Origin: an uncultured Alistipes sp.
GTDB taxonomy: Bacteria; Bacteroidota; Bacteroidia; Bacteroidales; Rikenellaceae
Reading direction: 5' to 3'
DNA: 17,598 nucleotides
Assembly: GCA_900550925.1 (NCBI GenBank)
Contig: URTU01000034.1
Coordinates: 1-17,598 of the forward strand
Shown here: in pieces, positions 1-7,176 of the stretch
Layout: each line of letters starts with the position of its first letter
Numbering within the stretch: the first letter of the stretch is position 1
Notes under the pieces: generated by a model
Told to the model about the DNA's origin: nothing
Seen by the model: the letters and a program-made list of their open reading frames with translations, nothing else
The model's database searches: none
Position numbers and translations under genes: made by a program

Positions 1-796
1 CGGGCATCGAGTCCTTCGAGGGGATCTGGTCCATACGGTTCGAGACGATGGCCAGTGCATCGGCATACAGCGTCATGTCGGTCAGCAGCACCAGCACCTT
101 CTCGCCCTTGTCGACGGCAAAGTATTCGGCAGCCGTCAGGGCCATGTCCGGAACCAGCAGTCGCTCGACGGGCGGGTTCTCGGTCGTGTTCACGAAGCTC
201 ACGATACGGTCCAGCGCGCCGGCGTTCTCGAACACCTGCTTGAAGTAGAGGAAGTCGTCATTGGTCATACCCATGCCGCCGAGGATAATCTTGTCGGCCT
301 TGGCACGCAGGGCCACGTTGGCCATGACGGCGTTGTAGGGCTGGTCGGGGTCGGCGAAGAACGGGATCTTCTGTCCCGACACGATGGTATTGTTCAGGTC
401 GATACCCGCAATACCGGTTGCGATCAGTTCGCTCGGCTGGATACGCTTGAAGGGGTTTACCGTCGGACCGCCAATCTCGCGGGGTTCACCCTCGAGCTGT
501 TCGCCGCCCTCGATCGGCTGGCCGTAGGCATTGAAAAAACGCCCCGCCAGATTGTCGCTGACGTTCAGCTTGGGCGGCTCGCCGTGGAAGACCACTTCCG
601 CATCGGTCGAAATGCCCTCGGTGCCCTGGAACACCTGCAACGTCACGCTCTCGCCGTTGATCTTGACCACCTGGGCCAGCTTGCCGCCAACGGTGGCCAA
701 CTCGTCATTACCCACGCCCGTCGCCTTGAGCGTCACGGTCGCCTTGGTAATGTTGTCGATTTTGGTATATATCTTCTGAAATGCCTTGGTTGTCAT
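1..796 (-). CDS. atpB: V-type ATP synthase subunit B, 5' part (runs off window)
   Basis: Non-catalytic nucleotide-binding subunit B of the rotary V/A-type ATPase; it alternates with subunit A in the cytoplasmic V1 head. The first 265 codons are visible and the frame is still open at base 1, so the C-terminal part (usually about 170-180 more residues) is missing. The start is the ATG at 796 (MTTKAFQKIY), 13 nt after the atpA stop. Upstream is A-rich with no Shine-Dalgarno sequence, as is usual in Bacteroidota. The N-terminal beta-barrel spans about residues 5-75. A degenerate P-loop region, GQKIPFFADPDQPYN (about 141-155), lacks the GxxxxGKT lysine, as expected for B and not A. LLTDMT (about 237-242) and NRMDQIPSKDSMP at the edge are typical of the family. 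It is the fourth gene of the operon. Identity is secure; only the end is unseen. Confidence 0.95.
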   Translation of the reverse strand, partial: MTTKAFQKIYTKIDNITKATVTLKATGVGNDELATVGGKLAQVVKINGESVTLQVFQGTEGISTDAEVVFHGEPPKLNVSDNLAGRFFNAYGQPIEGGEQLEGEPREIGGPTVNPFKRIQPSELIATGIAGIDLNNTIVSGQKIPFFADPDQPYNAVMANVALRAKADKIILGGMGMTNDDFLYFKQVFENAGALDRIVSFVNTTENPPVERLLVPDMALTAAEYFAVDKGEKVLVLLTDMTLYADALAIVSNRMDQIPSKDSMP

Positions 797-809
797 AGCA
801 TCTGTCTTT

Positions 810-2567
810 TTATTTTGCCACTTTCTGTTCTACCGCCTCATCGATCTGCTTGTCGTAGGCGAAATACTGTTCGCTCTCGAAGGGCGAGTAGTTCATCTGA
901 CGGAACATGTTGATCAGCGACTTGAAGAACTGCGAGCACTCCTCGAAATCCGAAAATTCGAAGTTGCGGTCGCAAATCCCCAGAACCTTCTCATACATGT
1001 ATTTCTGACGCTCGAGCGGGCAGTTGGCGTCGATCGAGTCGAAGGCATCCTGCTGCAGGATCACGAAGTCGATCAGCTCGCTCTTCCAGAAACGCTCATG
1101 ATACTCTACCGGAACGCCGTCGTCACCCAGAATGTTGATCTGTTCCGAAGCCTCCTTGCCTCGCTGTACGATCGTCTTGCCCTTGTAGACCTGGTCAACC
1201 CAACCCTTCTCGATACGCTCGTCGAGATACTCGCGAACCTCGGGGTATTCGAGATATTTCGAGTAGCTGTCCAGCGGGTCGATGGCCGGATAACGTTTCG
1301 AATCGGCACGGCCCTGCGACAACGCATAGAAACAACGCGCCGCCTTCTTGGTCGATTCGGTCACCGGCTCCTTGAGGTTACCGCCGGCCGGCGAAACGGT
1401 TCCGATGAAGGTCACCGAACCCGACTCTCCGTTGTTCAGCTCGACCAGACCGGCTCGCGAATAGAAGTTCGAGATGATGGCCGAGAGGTCCATCGGGAAT
1501 GCATCCTGACCCGGAAGCTCCTCCAGACGGTTCGACATCTCACGCAGCGCCTGTGCCCAACGCGAGGTCGAGTCGGCCAGAATCAGCACCTTCAGTCCCA
1601 TGGCACGGTAGTACTCGCCGATGGTCATACCCGTATATACCGACGCCTCACGCGCCGCAACGGGCATGTTCGACGTATTGCATATGATCGTCGTACGCTC
1701 CATCAGCTTGTGGCCCGTATGCGGGTCCTCCAGTTCGGGGAACTCCTTGAAGATCTCGACTACCTCGTTCGCACGCTCGCCGCACGCAACCATGATGATC
1801 ACATCGGCATCGGCCTGCTTGGCTATGGCGTGCTGAAGCACCGTCTTGCCCGCACCGAACGGCCCCGGAATAAAGCCCGTACCGCCATCGGCAATCGGGT
1901 TGAACGTATCGATCGACCGCACACCCGTCTCCATGATCTTCGAGGGGCGCGGTTTTGCCGCATAGGCCTTGATGGCCCGCTTGACCGGCCACTTCTGCAC
2001 CATCGTTATTTCATGATCCCTGCCTTCGGCATCCGTCACCACCGCAACCGTATCGGTTACCTTGTGCGGACCCGCCGCCACGATGCTCTTGACCGTATAG
2101 CTCTCCTCCATCACGAACGGAACCATGATCTTGTGGGCAACCCACTGCTCCTGGACCTCGCCCAGCCACGATCCGGCCGTAACCTGATCGCCGACCTTGG
2201 CCAGCGGTTTGAAATTCCACTCGCGTTCGTAATCGATCGGATCGGTGATCGAACCGCGGCTGATGAACAGTCCCTCCATCTTTTCGAGGTCGTTCTGCAA
2301 ACCGTCGTAATTGCGGGACAGAATGCCCGGCGCCAATGTCGCCTCGAGCATGTGACCCTCGAATTCGACCTTCTCGCCGATCTTCAGACCGCGCGTACTG
2401 TCGAATACCTGTACATAGGCATCGTCGCCTATCACTTTGATGACCTCGGCCATCATACGGACATCTCCGCACCATACATGGCAGATTTCGTTCTGGCTGA
2501 CAGCTCCGTCCGCCTTCACGATAACGATGTTGGAGATGATACCCGCTACTCGCCCTGTTGTCTTCAT
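810..2567 (-). CDS. atpA: V-type ATP synthase subunit A (catalytic)
   Basis: Catalytic subunit of the V/A-type ATPase, which couples ATP hydrolysis or synthesis to ion translocation across the inner membrane. The 585-residue length is typical of the family. Visible motifs are the Walker A P-loop GPFGAGKT (about 235-242), the catalytic glutamate in ACGERANEV (about 261-269) and LILADSTSRWA (about 328-338). The non-homologous insert that separates A from B lies between about residues 110 and 190. The frame stays open upstream to 2618, but I chose the ATG at 2567 (MKTTGRVAGI) because A subunits begin just before this GxVxxI strand; the 17 extra upstream residues are basic and would overlap the preceding gene's end. 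The gap to the DUF2764 stop is 16 nt and is A/T-rich without a Shine-Dalgarno sequence. Confidence 0.97.
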   Translation of the reverse strand: MKTTGRVAGIISNIVIVKADGAVSQNEICHVWCGDVRMMAEVIKVIGDDAYVQVFDSTRGLKIGEKVEFEGHMLEATLAPGILSRNYDGLQNDLEKMEGLFISRGSITDPIDYEREWNFKPLAKVGDQVTAGSWLGEVQEQWVAHKIMVPFVMEESYTVKSIVAAGPHKVTDTVAVVTDAEGRDHEITMVQKWPVKRAIKAYAAKPRPSKIMETGVRSIDTFNPIADGGTGFIPGPFGAGKTVLQHAIAKQADADVIIMVACGERANEVVEIFKEFPELEDPHTGHKLMERTTIICNTSNMPVAAREASVYTGMTIGEYYRAMGLKVLILADSTSRWAQALREMSNRLEELPGQDAFPMDLSAIISNFYSRAGLVELNNGESGSVTFIGTVSPAGGNLKEPVTESTKKAARCFYALSQGRADSKRYPAIDPLDSYSKYLEYPEVREYLDERIEKGWVDQVYKGKTIVQRGKEASEQINILGDDGVPVEYHERFWKSELIDFVILQQDAFDSIDANCPLERQKYMYEKVLGICDRNFEFSDFEECSQFFKSLINMFRQMNYSPFESEQYFAYDKQIDEAVEQKVAK

Positions 2568-2583
2568 ATGATGTTTTTTGTAA

Positions 2584-3444
2584 TTATTTTTCAGTTTTCT
2601 CTTCCGCCGCAACCGCACGGTCGATCAGTTCGCTGCCGCTCAGCGTTGTCAGCAGTTTATCGTAGAGCCTGCGGCCCGTAGCCTCGTCGAGCGAGAACCA
2701 CCGTTCGACAAGGTTAACCTTGACCAGATAGGAGAGTATCGCCGCCATATCGAAATAGTTCGAAATGGCCAGCTCGTCCGACATGCGCCAGCGTATACGG
2801 TCGATCTTGCGCTCCTTTTCCAGCAGGTTCCGTTCGTCCGACACCGCCGCAACCACATCGTCGAGGTACTCCAGTTCGCCTTTCAGGCCGAAGTCCGACG
2901 CCGAACTGCGCGACAGGGAATCGGTAATGTCGTCATGTCCCACCACGACCGTCTCCGGTGCCACGCCGCTCCGGCGGGCCGAATATGCCGCACAGACATT
3001 GCGCAGCGTACGGTCGAAGTCGCTCCATTCGCGCAGGAAACGGCACTTCGACGCCGCACAGGCCCTATAATAGGATTCGTAGAGATTCCGCTCGAAGGGG
3101 CGTGTCATATCCATCCGTTCGGCCTCCTCGCCTTCGGGGTCGGCATACGCCGCAACCACATCCGCCAGATAGGACGGCAGCCGGAACTTGCCCTCCAGAG
3201 CCTGTTCCAACTCCTCGCGCGAGAAGTTTCCCAGCGGTGAGAAGTTGGTCTTTCCCGAACGCAACCCGATCAGGTTGGCAACGTCGCAGCTGCCGTAAAA
3301 CAGCTCCAGGGTACGGCGATCGCCCGACGACAGCTCGCAACGGATCGTTTCGATGATCTCGCGAGCATCGAAACCCTTGTTGTCGGCCTCGAGGGCATAC
3401 TCCTTCAGGCCGGCGACCAGACTGTAATAATTCCGTTCGAACAT
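2584..3444 (-). CDS. DUF2764 family protein, V-ATPase operon component
   Basis: A 286-residue soluble, mostly helical protein that begins MFERNYYSLVAGLKEY. This matches the DUF2764 family, which in Bacteroidota lies between the V-ATPase E and A genes. It carries no signal peptide, membrane span or catalytic motif that I recognise. Its place in the operon (11 nt after atpE, 16 nt before atpA) strongly suggests a structural ATPase subunit. It may stand in for subunit C/d of the central stalk, which connects the rotor ring to V1; that is inference from position and helical character, not a demonstrated function. The C-terminus ends in a charged stretch (AAEEKTEK). I am sure of the family and unsure of the role. 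Confidence 0.88.
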   Translation of the reverse strand: MFERNYYSLVAGLKEYALEADNKGFDAREIIETIRCELSSGDRRTLELFYGSCDVANLIGLRSGKTNFSPLGNFSREELEQALEGKFRLPSYLADVVAAYADPEGEEAERMDMTRPFERNLYESYYRACAASKCRFLREWSDFDRTLRNVCAAYSARRSGVAPETVVVGHDDITDSLSRSSASDFGLKGELEYLDDVVAAVSDERNLLEKERKIDRIRWRMSDELAISNYFDMAAILSYLVKVNLVERWFSLDEATGRRLYDKLLTTLSGSELIDRAVAAEEKTEK

Positions 3445-3455
3445 ATTCCGGTCTG

Positions 3456-4070
3456 CTATTTGTCGAACAGCATTTTGGCCACCTTGTCGCGCAGGTACTC
3501 GCCCAGCAAGGCGTCGAAATCCTCATCCGAGAAGCTGATATGGTATCCGCCCTCCTTCGGACCGATCTTGAAACCGCTCTTCACGTTTTTCGAATAACCG
3601 ACCTCGATGCCGGCATTCAACAGATCCTTGGCGCTCTTCTCGAATGCGGCATCCAGTTCGGCACGACGGCTCTCGGGCAGCAGCGCCGACAGCGAAACCG
3701 TATCGGTCGATGTCCCGTTCCAGTTGCGTGCAACCTCCAGAAGCATGTTCTTCACGAAATCGGCATCCATGTTTGCCTTCTTCACATTGTCGGTCGTGCT
3801 CTTGGCCACGATCAGATCGGCAATCTGTTTCTTCAGCTCGGCGACAACCTGTTTGCCCGCCAGCGATATCTCGGTCAGGGAGTTCTTGTGCAGTTCTTCG
3901 GCCTTCGCCTCTGCCGCCTTAACGATCGCATCTGCCTCACTGCGGGCCTCGCTAACCAGGCGTGCCGCTTCATCCTTGGCATCCGATACCAGCTTGTCGG
4001 CATCGGCCCGTCCCTTCTCCAGACCTTCGTCGTAGAGTTTGCGGGTCAACTCTTCAAGTTTGTTTTCCAT
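3456..4070 (-). CDS. atpE: V-type ATP synthase subunit E
   Basis: Peripheral-stalk subunit E of the V/A-type ATPase, which links the V1 head to the membrane sector and resists torque. The protein has 204 residues. The N-terminal half (about residues 3-75) is a long charged helix rich in A, E, K and D (for example LVSDAKDEAARLVSEARSEA), the usual coiled-coil part of the stalk. The C-terminal half is a mixed alpha/beta domain that binds subunit B, with GYHISFSDEDFDALLGEYL near the end. It is the first gene of the operon, and a good Bacteroidota-type promoter lies about 64 nt upstream of its ATG. The start MENKLEELTRKLYDEG is the only sensible one. Confidence 0.94.
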   Translation of the reverse strand: MENKLEELTRKLYDEGLEKGRADADKLVSDAKDEAARLVSEARSEADAIVKAAEAKAEELHKNSLTEISLAGKQVVAELKKQIADLIVAKSTTDNVKKANMDADFVKNMLLEVARNWNGTSTDTVSLSALLPESRRAELDAAFEKSAKDLLNAGIEVGYSKNVKSGFKIGPKEGGYHISFSDEDFDALLGEYLRDKVAKMLFDK

Positions 4071-4133
4071 AAATCCAGTCTATATTTTGTTTTCATTTAG
4101 TTTGCGCGATATGCTCTCCATGTTTCAGGCCTA

Positions 4134-4166
4134 CAAAGATACAAAACATATCCGATCCTTTTCAAT
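4134..4166 (-). promoter_or_regulatory. Predicted promoter of the V-ATPase operon
   Basis: Read on the minus strand, a perfect Bacteroidota -7 element TATCTTTG (TAnnTTTG; bases 4141-4134) lies 21 nt after ATTG (4166-4163), a one-mismatch version of the -33 TTTG element. The expected transcription start is near 4126-4128, giving a leader of about 56 nt before the atpE ATG. No other strong element precedes atpE, so this probably drives the whole atpE-DUF2764-atpA-atpB run. This is a pattern match only. Confidence 0.65.
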
Positions 4167-4347
4167 CAAAGAGAATCATTTTATACCCTTTGGCCAAAAA
4201 TTATTCCTCTTTTGACAAAAAAATTCCACTGATGCCGGCTGCCATATCCCGGATACGTACTTCGGGCATCAATCTCCCTCACCGCACTGCCATTTCGGTC
4301 TGCGAGGGGGATGGCATTAACCGGCAAAAGCACGGCTCACAAACGAA

Positions 4348-4381
4348 CATATCCGGAGAACTCGCAAGTCCTCCGGATATG
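4348..4381 (-). terminator. Inverted repeat after DUF4301 gene, possible terminator
   Basis: Perfect 11-bp arms CATATCCGGAG (4348-4358) and CTCCGGATATG (4371-4381) flank a 12-nt loop. The hairpin lies 22 nt past the DUF4301 stop codon in that gene's direction. There is no clear T-tract on either side, so it is not a textbook intrinsic terminator. It could be a 3'-end stabilising hairpin or a protein-binding dyad. It lies between DUF4301 and the downstream ATPase promoter, where a transcript end would be expected. Confidence 0.5.
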
Positions 4382-4403
4382 CCATACTGCGACCGGTCAT
4401 GCA

Positions 4404-5846
4404 CTACTGATGTTCGGGGCGCAAAAGGTCGTTGACCGTCTTGACGGGCGAGAAGGTCGACAGCGGCACGTCGACAAAGACCGTTGTCCAGTCGGCCATT
4501 GCACCGTTCCACAGTCCGGGAAGCTCCTGTGCCCGCAGTTCGCGGCCATCCTTCGATTTGCTCGAAATGAAACCCGTGGCCGGATCGACATACTTCGACA
4601 GGTCGAACTTCGAACCGTCGGCGCGGCGAACACCGCACACCAGATCCACCGGATTGAAGTGCGTCGCCGAACTCATCATCGGCTTGTCGGCCTCGGAGAT
4701 CTGGCTCGACTCGGCGATCTGCAGTGAGACCTGGCCATGCATGCCCTCGACCCAGAACGGGCCGCCGCCCGGTTCGCCGTCGTTGCGGACCATGCCGCAA
4801 ACACGTACCGGACGGTCGAGCAACGTCACGAGCAATGCGCGGTCCCAACCCTCGGGCAACCGTACACACAACTTCTGCTCGACGAAATGCGCAATTTCAG
4901 ACAACCGTGCCTGCGAGACTTCGCCACGCAGCTCCCCGAGAAGTCCAAATATCTGCTCCTGAAGCTGCAGCAACAATCCCGCCAGCACCTTTTTGTAAAG
5001 TATCGTATCGTTGCGACGCGCATCGGTCGTGACATTGTCGATGTTCTTGATGAATATCAGGTCGGCATCCACCTCGTTCAGGTTTTCGATCAGCGCCCCG
5101 TGGCCCGCCGGACGGAACAGAAGCGTACCGTCGGAGTTGCGGAACGGAGTATTGTCGGGATTCACGGCAATCGTATCGGTCGAAGGCTTCTGCACCGAGA
5201 ACGAGATGTCGTACTTCACCCCGAAACGCTCCTCATAATGCGGCTGCACCTGCGACAACAGCTCGCGGAAACCGTCGACATGCTCGGGCGAAACCGTAAA
5301 GTGAAGCGACACGCGCCCGTTCCCCGACGCATACTGAGCCCCTTCGACCAGATGCTCCTCGACGGCCGTGCGCACCTCCTCGCCATAGCGGTGGAACAGG
5401 ATCAGCCCCTTTGGTTTCGAGCCGTAGTCCAGTCCATTCCCGACGATCGCCGCAACGATCCGTTCATCCGACGCCCCCGCCGGAACAAGCTCCCGCAGCC
5501 GCCGTCCGAATGCGAAACGGTCGATATTTGCCAACAGCTCGTCGATCGCCCGGCTGCGCCTGCCCTCGTTGACGAATTCGAACAACGCCTTGAACATACG
5601 CGTTGCCGCTCCCGATGCCGGCACGAACTTCACCGTGCGCAAAGCGTCGCGGCGACTCTCGTACAGCTCCGCCGCTGCCCGGACCGCCTGCTCATCGAGC
5701 TTGACGATGCCGCCGTTTGCCGGCGAAGCGGCCTCTTTTACTTTCAATGGTGGAAATCCCGTGCGGAAATTCCCGATCTGTCGCTCGACAGCCTCCGGCG
5801 TCAGCCCGTGCTGTCGGATCTGTTGCAAATCTTTCGCTTCAAACAT
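4404..5846 (-). CDS. DUF4301 family protein, nucleotidyltransferase-like
   Basis: A 480-residue soluble protein of the DUF4301 family, widespread in Bacteroidota and functionally uncharacterised. FVPASGAATRMFKAL (about 74-88) resembles the nucleotide-binding loop of GT-A-fold sugar nucleotidyltransferases. FRPAGHGALIENLN (about 244-257) and FIKNIDNV (about 265-272) recall UDP-GlcNAc pyrophosphorylase-type substrate loops. These similarities are my reading of motifs. A role in making or sensing nucleotide-sugars is inference. There is no signal peptide or membrane span. The start is the ATG at 5846 (MFEAKDLQQI). The gene is monocistronic as far as can be seen, diverges from murB, and has an unusually long predicted leader through a G-rich low-complexity tract. 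Confidence 0.85.
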   Translation of the reverse strand: MFEAKDLQQIRQHGLTPEAVERQIGNFRTGFPPLKVKEAASPANGGIVKLDEQAVRAAAELYESRRDALRTVKFVPASGAATRMFKALFEFVNEGRRSRAIDELLANIDRFAFGRRLRELVPAGASDERIVAAIVGNGLDYGSKPKGLILFHRYGEEVRTAVEEHLVEGAQYASGNGRVSLHFTVSPEHVDGFRELLSQVQPHYEERFGVKYDISFSVQKPSTDTIAVNPDNTPFRNSDGTLLFRPAGHGALIENLNEVDADLIFIKNIDNVTTDARRNDTILYKKVLAGLLLQLQEQIFGLLGELRGEVSQARLSEIAHFVEQKLCVRLPEGWDRALLVTLLDRPVRVCGMVRNDGEPGGGPFWVEGMHGQVSLQIAESSQISEADKPMMSSATHFNPVDLVCGVRRADGSKFDLSKYVDPATGFISSKSKDGRELRAQELPGLWNGAMADWTTVFVDVPLSTFSPVKTVNDLLRPEHQ

Positions 5847-5914
5847 ATTTCATTCAGGTTTTTCAGGTCTTACAAGTCATCCCCTCCCCGGAAACCGGAC
5901 AAATCGATTCGGAT

Positions 5915-6040
5915 CCCCCCTCTTCCCCCACACATACCTCACACTCTCATTGTCCCACACACACCTCTTGTCCATCACACACCTCACACTTCTCTTGTCT
6001 CTCATCCCCCCCCTCTTGTTCCTACCCCCCCCTCGCACAC
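5915..6040. repeat. C/T/A-rich low-complexity tract with degenerate repeats
   Basis: Between the divergent DUF4301 and murB genes, 126 bases of the plus strand contain only five G residues (5952, 5970, 5997, 6018, 6034). The heptamer CTCTTGT occurs at 5965-5971, 5992-5998 and 6013-6019, with a CTCATTGT variant at 5946-5953. CACACACCTC occurs at 5958-5967 and 5976-5985, and CACATACCTC at 5931-5940. C-runs of 6, 5, 8 and 8 lie at 5915, 5925, 6006 and 6025. Nothing here encodes a credible protein. The tract falls inside the predicted DUF4301 leader, where the RNA would be G-rich. The rest of the 5847-6149 gap holds the two promoters described separately. Confidence 0.85.
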
Positions 6041-6116
6041 AGGTATTCGCCACTCCGTATCGACCCGGCCCCCTCACCCGATTGACATTGGCTCGGATTT
6101 AGGGAGGTTCGCTTCT

Positions 6117-6149
6117 CAAAGTTAATTAAAATTTAACTATATTTGCAAT
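6117..6149 (-). promoter_or_regulatory. Predicted promoter of the DUF4301 gene
   Basis: On the minus strand, TAACTTTG (6124-6117) fits the -7 consensus TAnnTTTG perfectly, and ATTG (6149-6146) lies 21 nt upstream as a near -33 element. The same ATTG variant and 21-nt spacing occur in the atpE promoter. Transcription would start near 6110, giving a leader of about 265 nt. The -33 element directly abuts the murB ATG and overlaps the region used by the murB promoter. No better -7 element exists closer to the DUF4301 start. Confidence 0.55.
6138..6145 (+). promoter_or_regulatory. Predicted -7 element of murB promoter
   Basis: TATATTTG is a perfect TAnnTTTG -7 element ending five bases before the murB ATG (6150). 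No TTTG lies at the usual 19-21 nt upstream (6113-6118 reads TTCTCA), so the -33 part is weak. The start of transcription would fall at or within a few bases of the initiation codon, implying a leaderless or nearly leaderless mRNA. Confidence 0.5.
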
Positions 6150-7166
6150 ATGATTCGCGAATTTTTGAATGTCGATCTATCCGATCGCAACAGTTTCCAT
6201 GTACGGCAGCACGCCGCACGCCTCGTCGAGTTCGACAACCCCGACGACCTCAACGAAATTTTCGCCGACGACGACTGCTCCAAAGAAAAATGGTATGTCC
6301 TCTCCGGCGGCAACAACATACTCTTTACCCGCGACTACGACGGTACGCTGATCTGCCCGCGTATCGACGGCATCGAGATCGTCGCCTCGCAGAACGATAC
6401 GGTCAAGGTGCGTATCGGCGCCGGCGTCGAATGGGACGATGCCGTGGCCTGGAGCGTCGAAAACGGATTGTGGGGAATCGAAAACCTCTCGCTCATTCCG
6501 GGCAAGGTCGGTGCCGCCCCGGTACAGAATATCGGCGCATACGGCTCCGAAGCCAAGGATACGATCGACCAGGTCGAGATGTTCTGCCCCGAAACCCGCA
6601 ACAAGCTCATCCTTCAGAACCAGCACTGCGAATTCGGATACCGCGACAGCATCTTCAAACGCATGCTCCGCGGCCGCGCCATAATCACCGCCGTAACGTT
6701 CAACCTGTCGCGCACGCCGCGGCCGCGCCTCCGATACGGCGACGTGCAACAACGTGTCGAGGAGCTCGGAGGCCCCACGCTCGCAAACATTCGTGAGGCG
6801 ATCTGCTCAATCCGCCGCCACAAACTGCCCGACCCGGCCGTTACGGGAAATGCCGGCAGTTTCTTCAAGAACCCGTCGGTGGAACGCGGCACAGCCCAGG
6901 CACTGCAGGAGCAGTATCCCGACATCCCGCTCTACCCCTCGTCCGAACCCGAAAAGGTGAAACTGGCCGCCGCCTGGCTCATCGACCGTGCCGGATGGAA
7001 GGGTGCAAAACTCGGCCGTGTCGGAGTACACGACCGTCAGGCCCTGGTGCTCATAAACCTCGGCGGAGCCACGGGTGGCGAAGTGATCGACCTCGCCCGA
7101 AAGATTATCGACAGCGTACACTCCCGTTTCGGGGTCTCGCTCGAAACGGAAGTCAACATATTGTAA
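6150..7166 (+). CDS. murB: UDP-N-acetylmuramate dehydrogenase
   Basis: This cytoplasmic FAD enzyme reduces UDP-GlcNAc-enolpyruvate to UDP-N-acetylmuramate with NADPH, the second committed step of peptidoglycan precursor synthesis. It has 338 residues and is the type I (E. coli-like) form. FAD-binding SGGNN lies at about 52-56 and IPGKVGAAPVQNIGAYG at about 116-132. The type I substrate tyrosine segment YRDSIFK lies at 164-170. The proton-donor serine lies in GNAGSFFKNP (Ser237), and the catalytic glutamate region in LETEVNIL at the C-terminus. The start at 6150 fits the short N-terminus of homologues, and an in-frame TAA at 6123-6125 rules out a longer form. It is the first gene of a plus-strand run; tilS follows after 10 nt. 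Confidence 0.96.
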   Translation: MIREFLNVDLSDRNSFHVRQHAARLVEFDNPDDLNEIFADDDCSKEKWYVLSGGNNILFTRDYDGTLICPRIDGIEIVASQNDTVKVRIGAGVEWDDAVAWSVENGLWGIENLSLIPGKVGAAPVQNIGAYGSEAKDTIDQVEMFCPETRNKLILQNQHCEFGYRDSIFKRMLRGRAIITAVTFNLSRTPRPRLRYGDVQQRVEELGGPTLANIREAICSIRRHKLPDPAVTGNAGSFFKNPSVERGTAQALQEQYPDIPLYPSSEPEKVKLAAAWLIDRAGWKGAKLGRVGVHDRQALVLINLGGATGGEVIDLARKIIDSVHSRFGVSLETEVNIL

Positions 7167-7176
7167 GCCTCTGATC

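Larger units (their letters stand above)
4071..4403. other. Intergenic region between DUF4301 gene and V-ATPase operon
   Basis: This stretch of 333 bases has no credible gene. It holds the operon promoter at 4134-4166, an A/T-rich stretch at about 4140-4235 that could serve as upstream promoter DNA, and a perfect inverted repeat at 4348-4381 just past the DUF4301 stop. A weaker interrupted dyad lies around 4280-4312 (CCCT/CGCA paired with TGCG/AGGG). Short ORFs here have no recognisable features. Confidence 0.7.

Noticed and set aside
786..2681. 631-codon plus-strand frame opposite atpA, and a similar 462-codon frame (4737-6125) opposite DUF4301
   Set aside because: Both mirror real genes on the other strand. 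The Arg/His/Leu-rich translations show no domain, and the second one runs into the low-complexity intergenic tract.
4280..4312. Interrupted hairpin in the ATPase/DUF4301 intergenic region
   Set aside because: The stem needs a 3-nt bulge and has a long loop and no T-tract, so it is not distinguishable from chance.
5931..6020. Possible CRISPR-like or tandem repeat array in the C/T-rich tract
   Set aside because: The units are short (7-10 nt), irregularly spaced and embedded in low-complexity sequence. There are no unique spacers and no cas genes, so it is treated as a slippage-type repeat.
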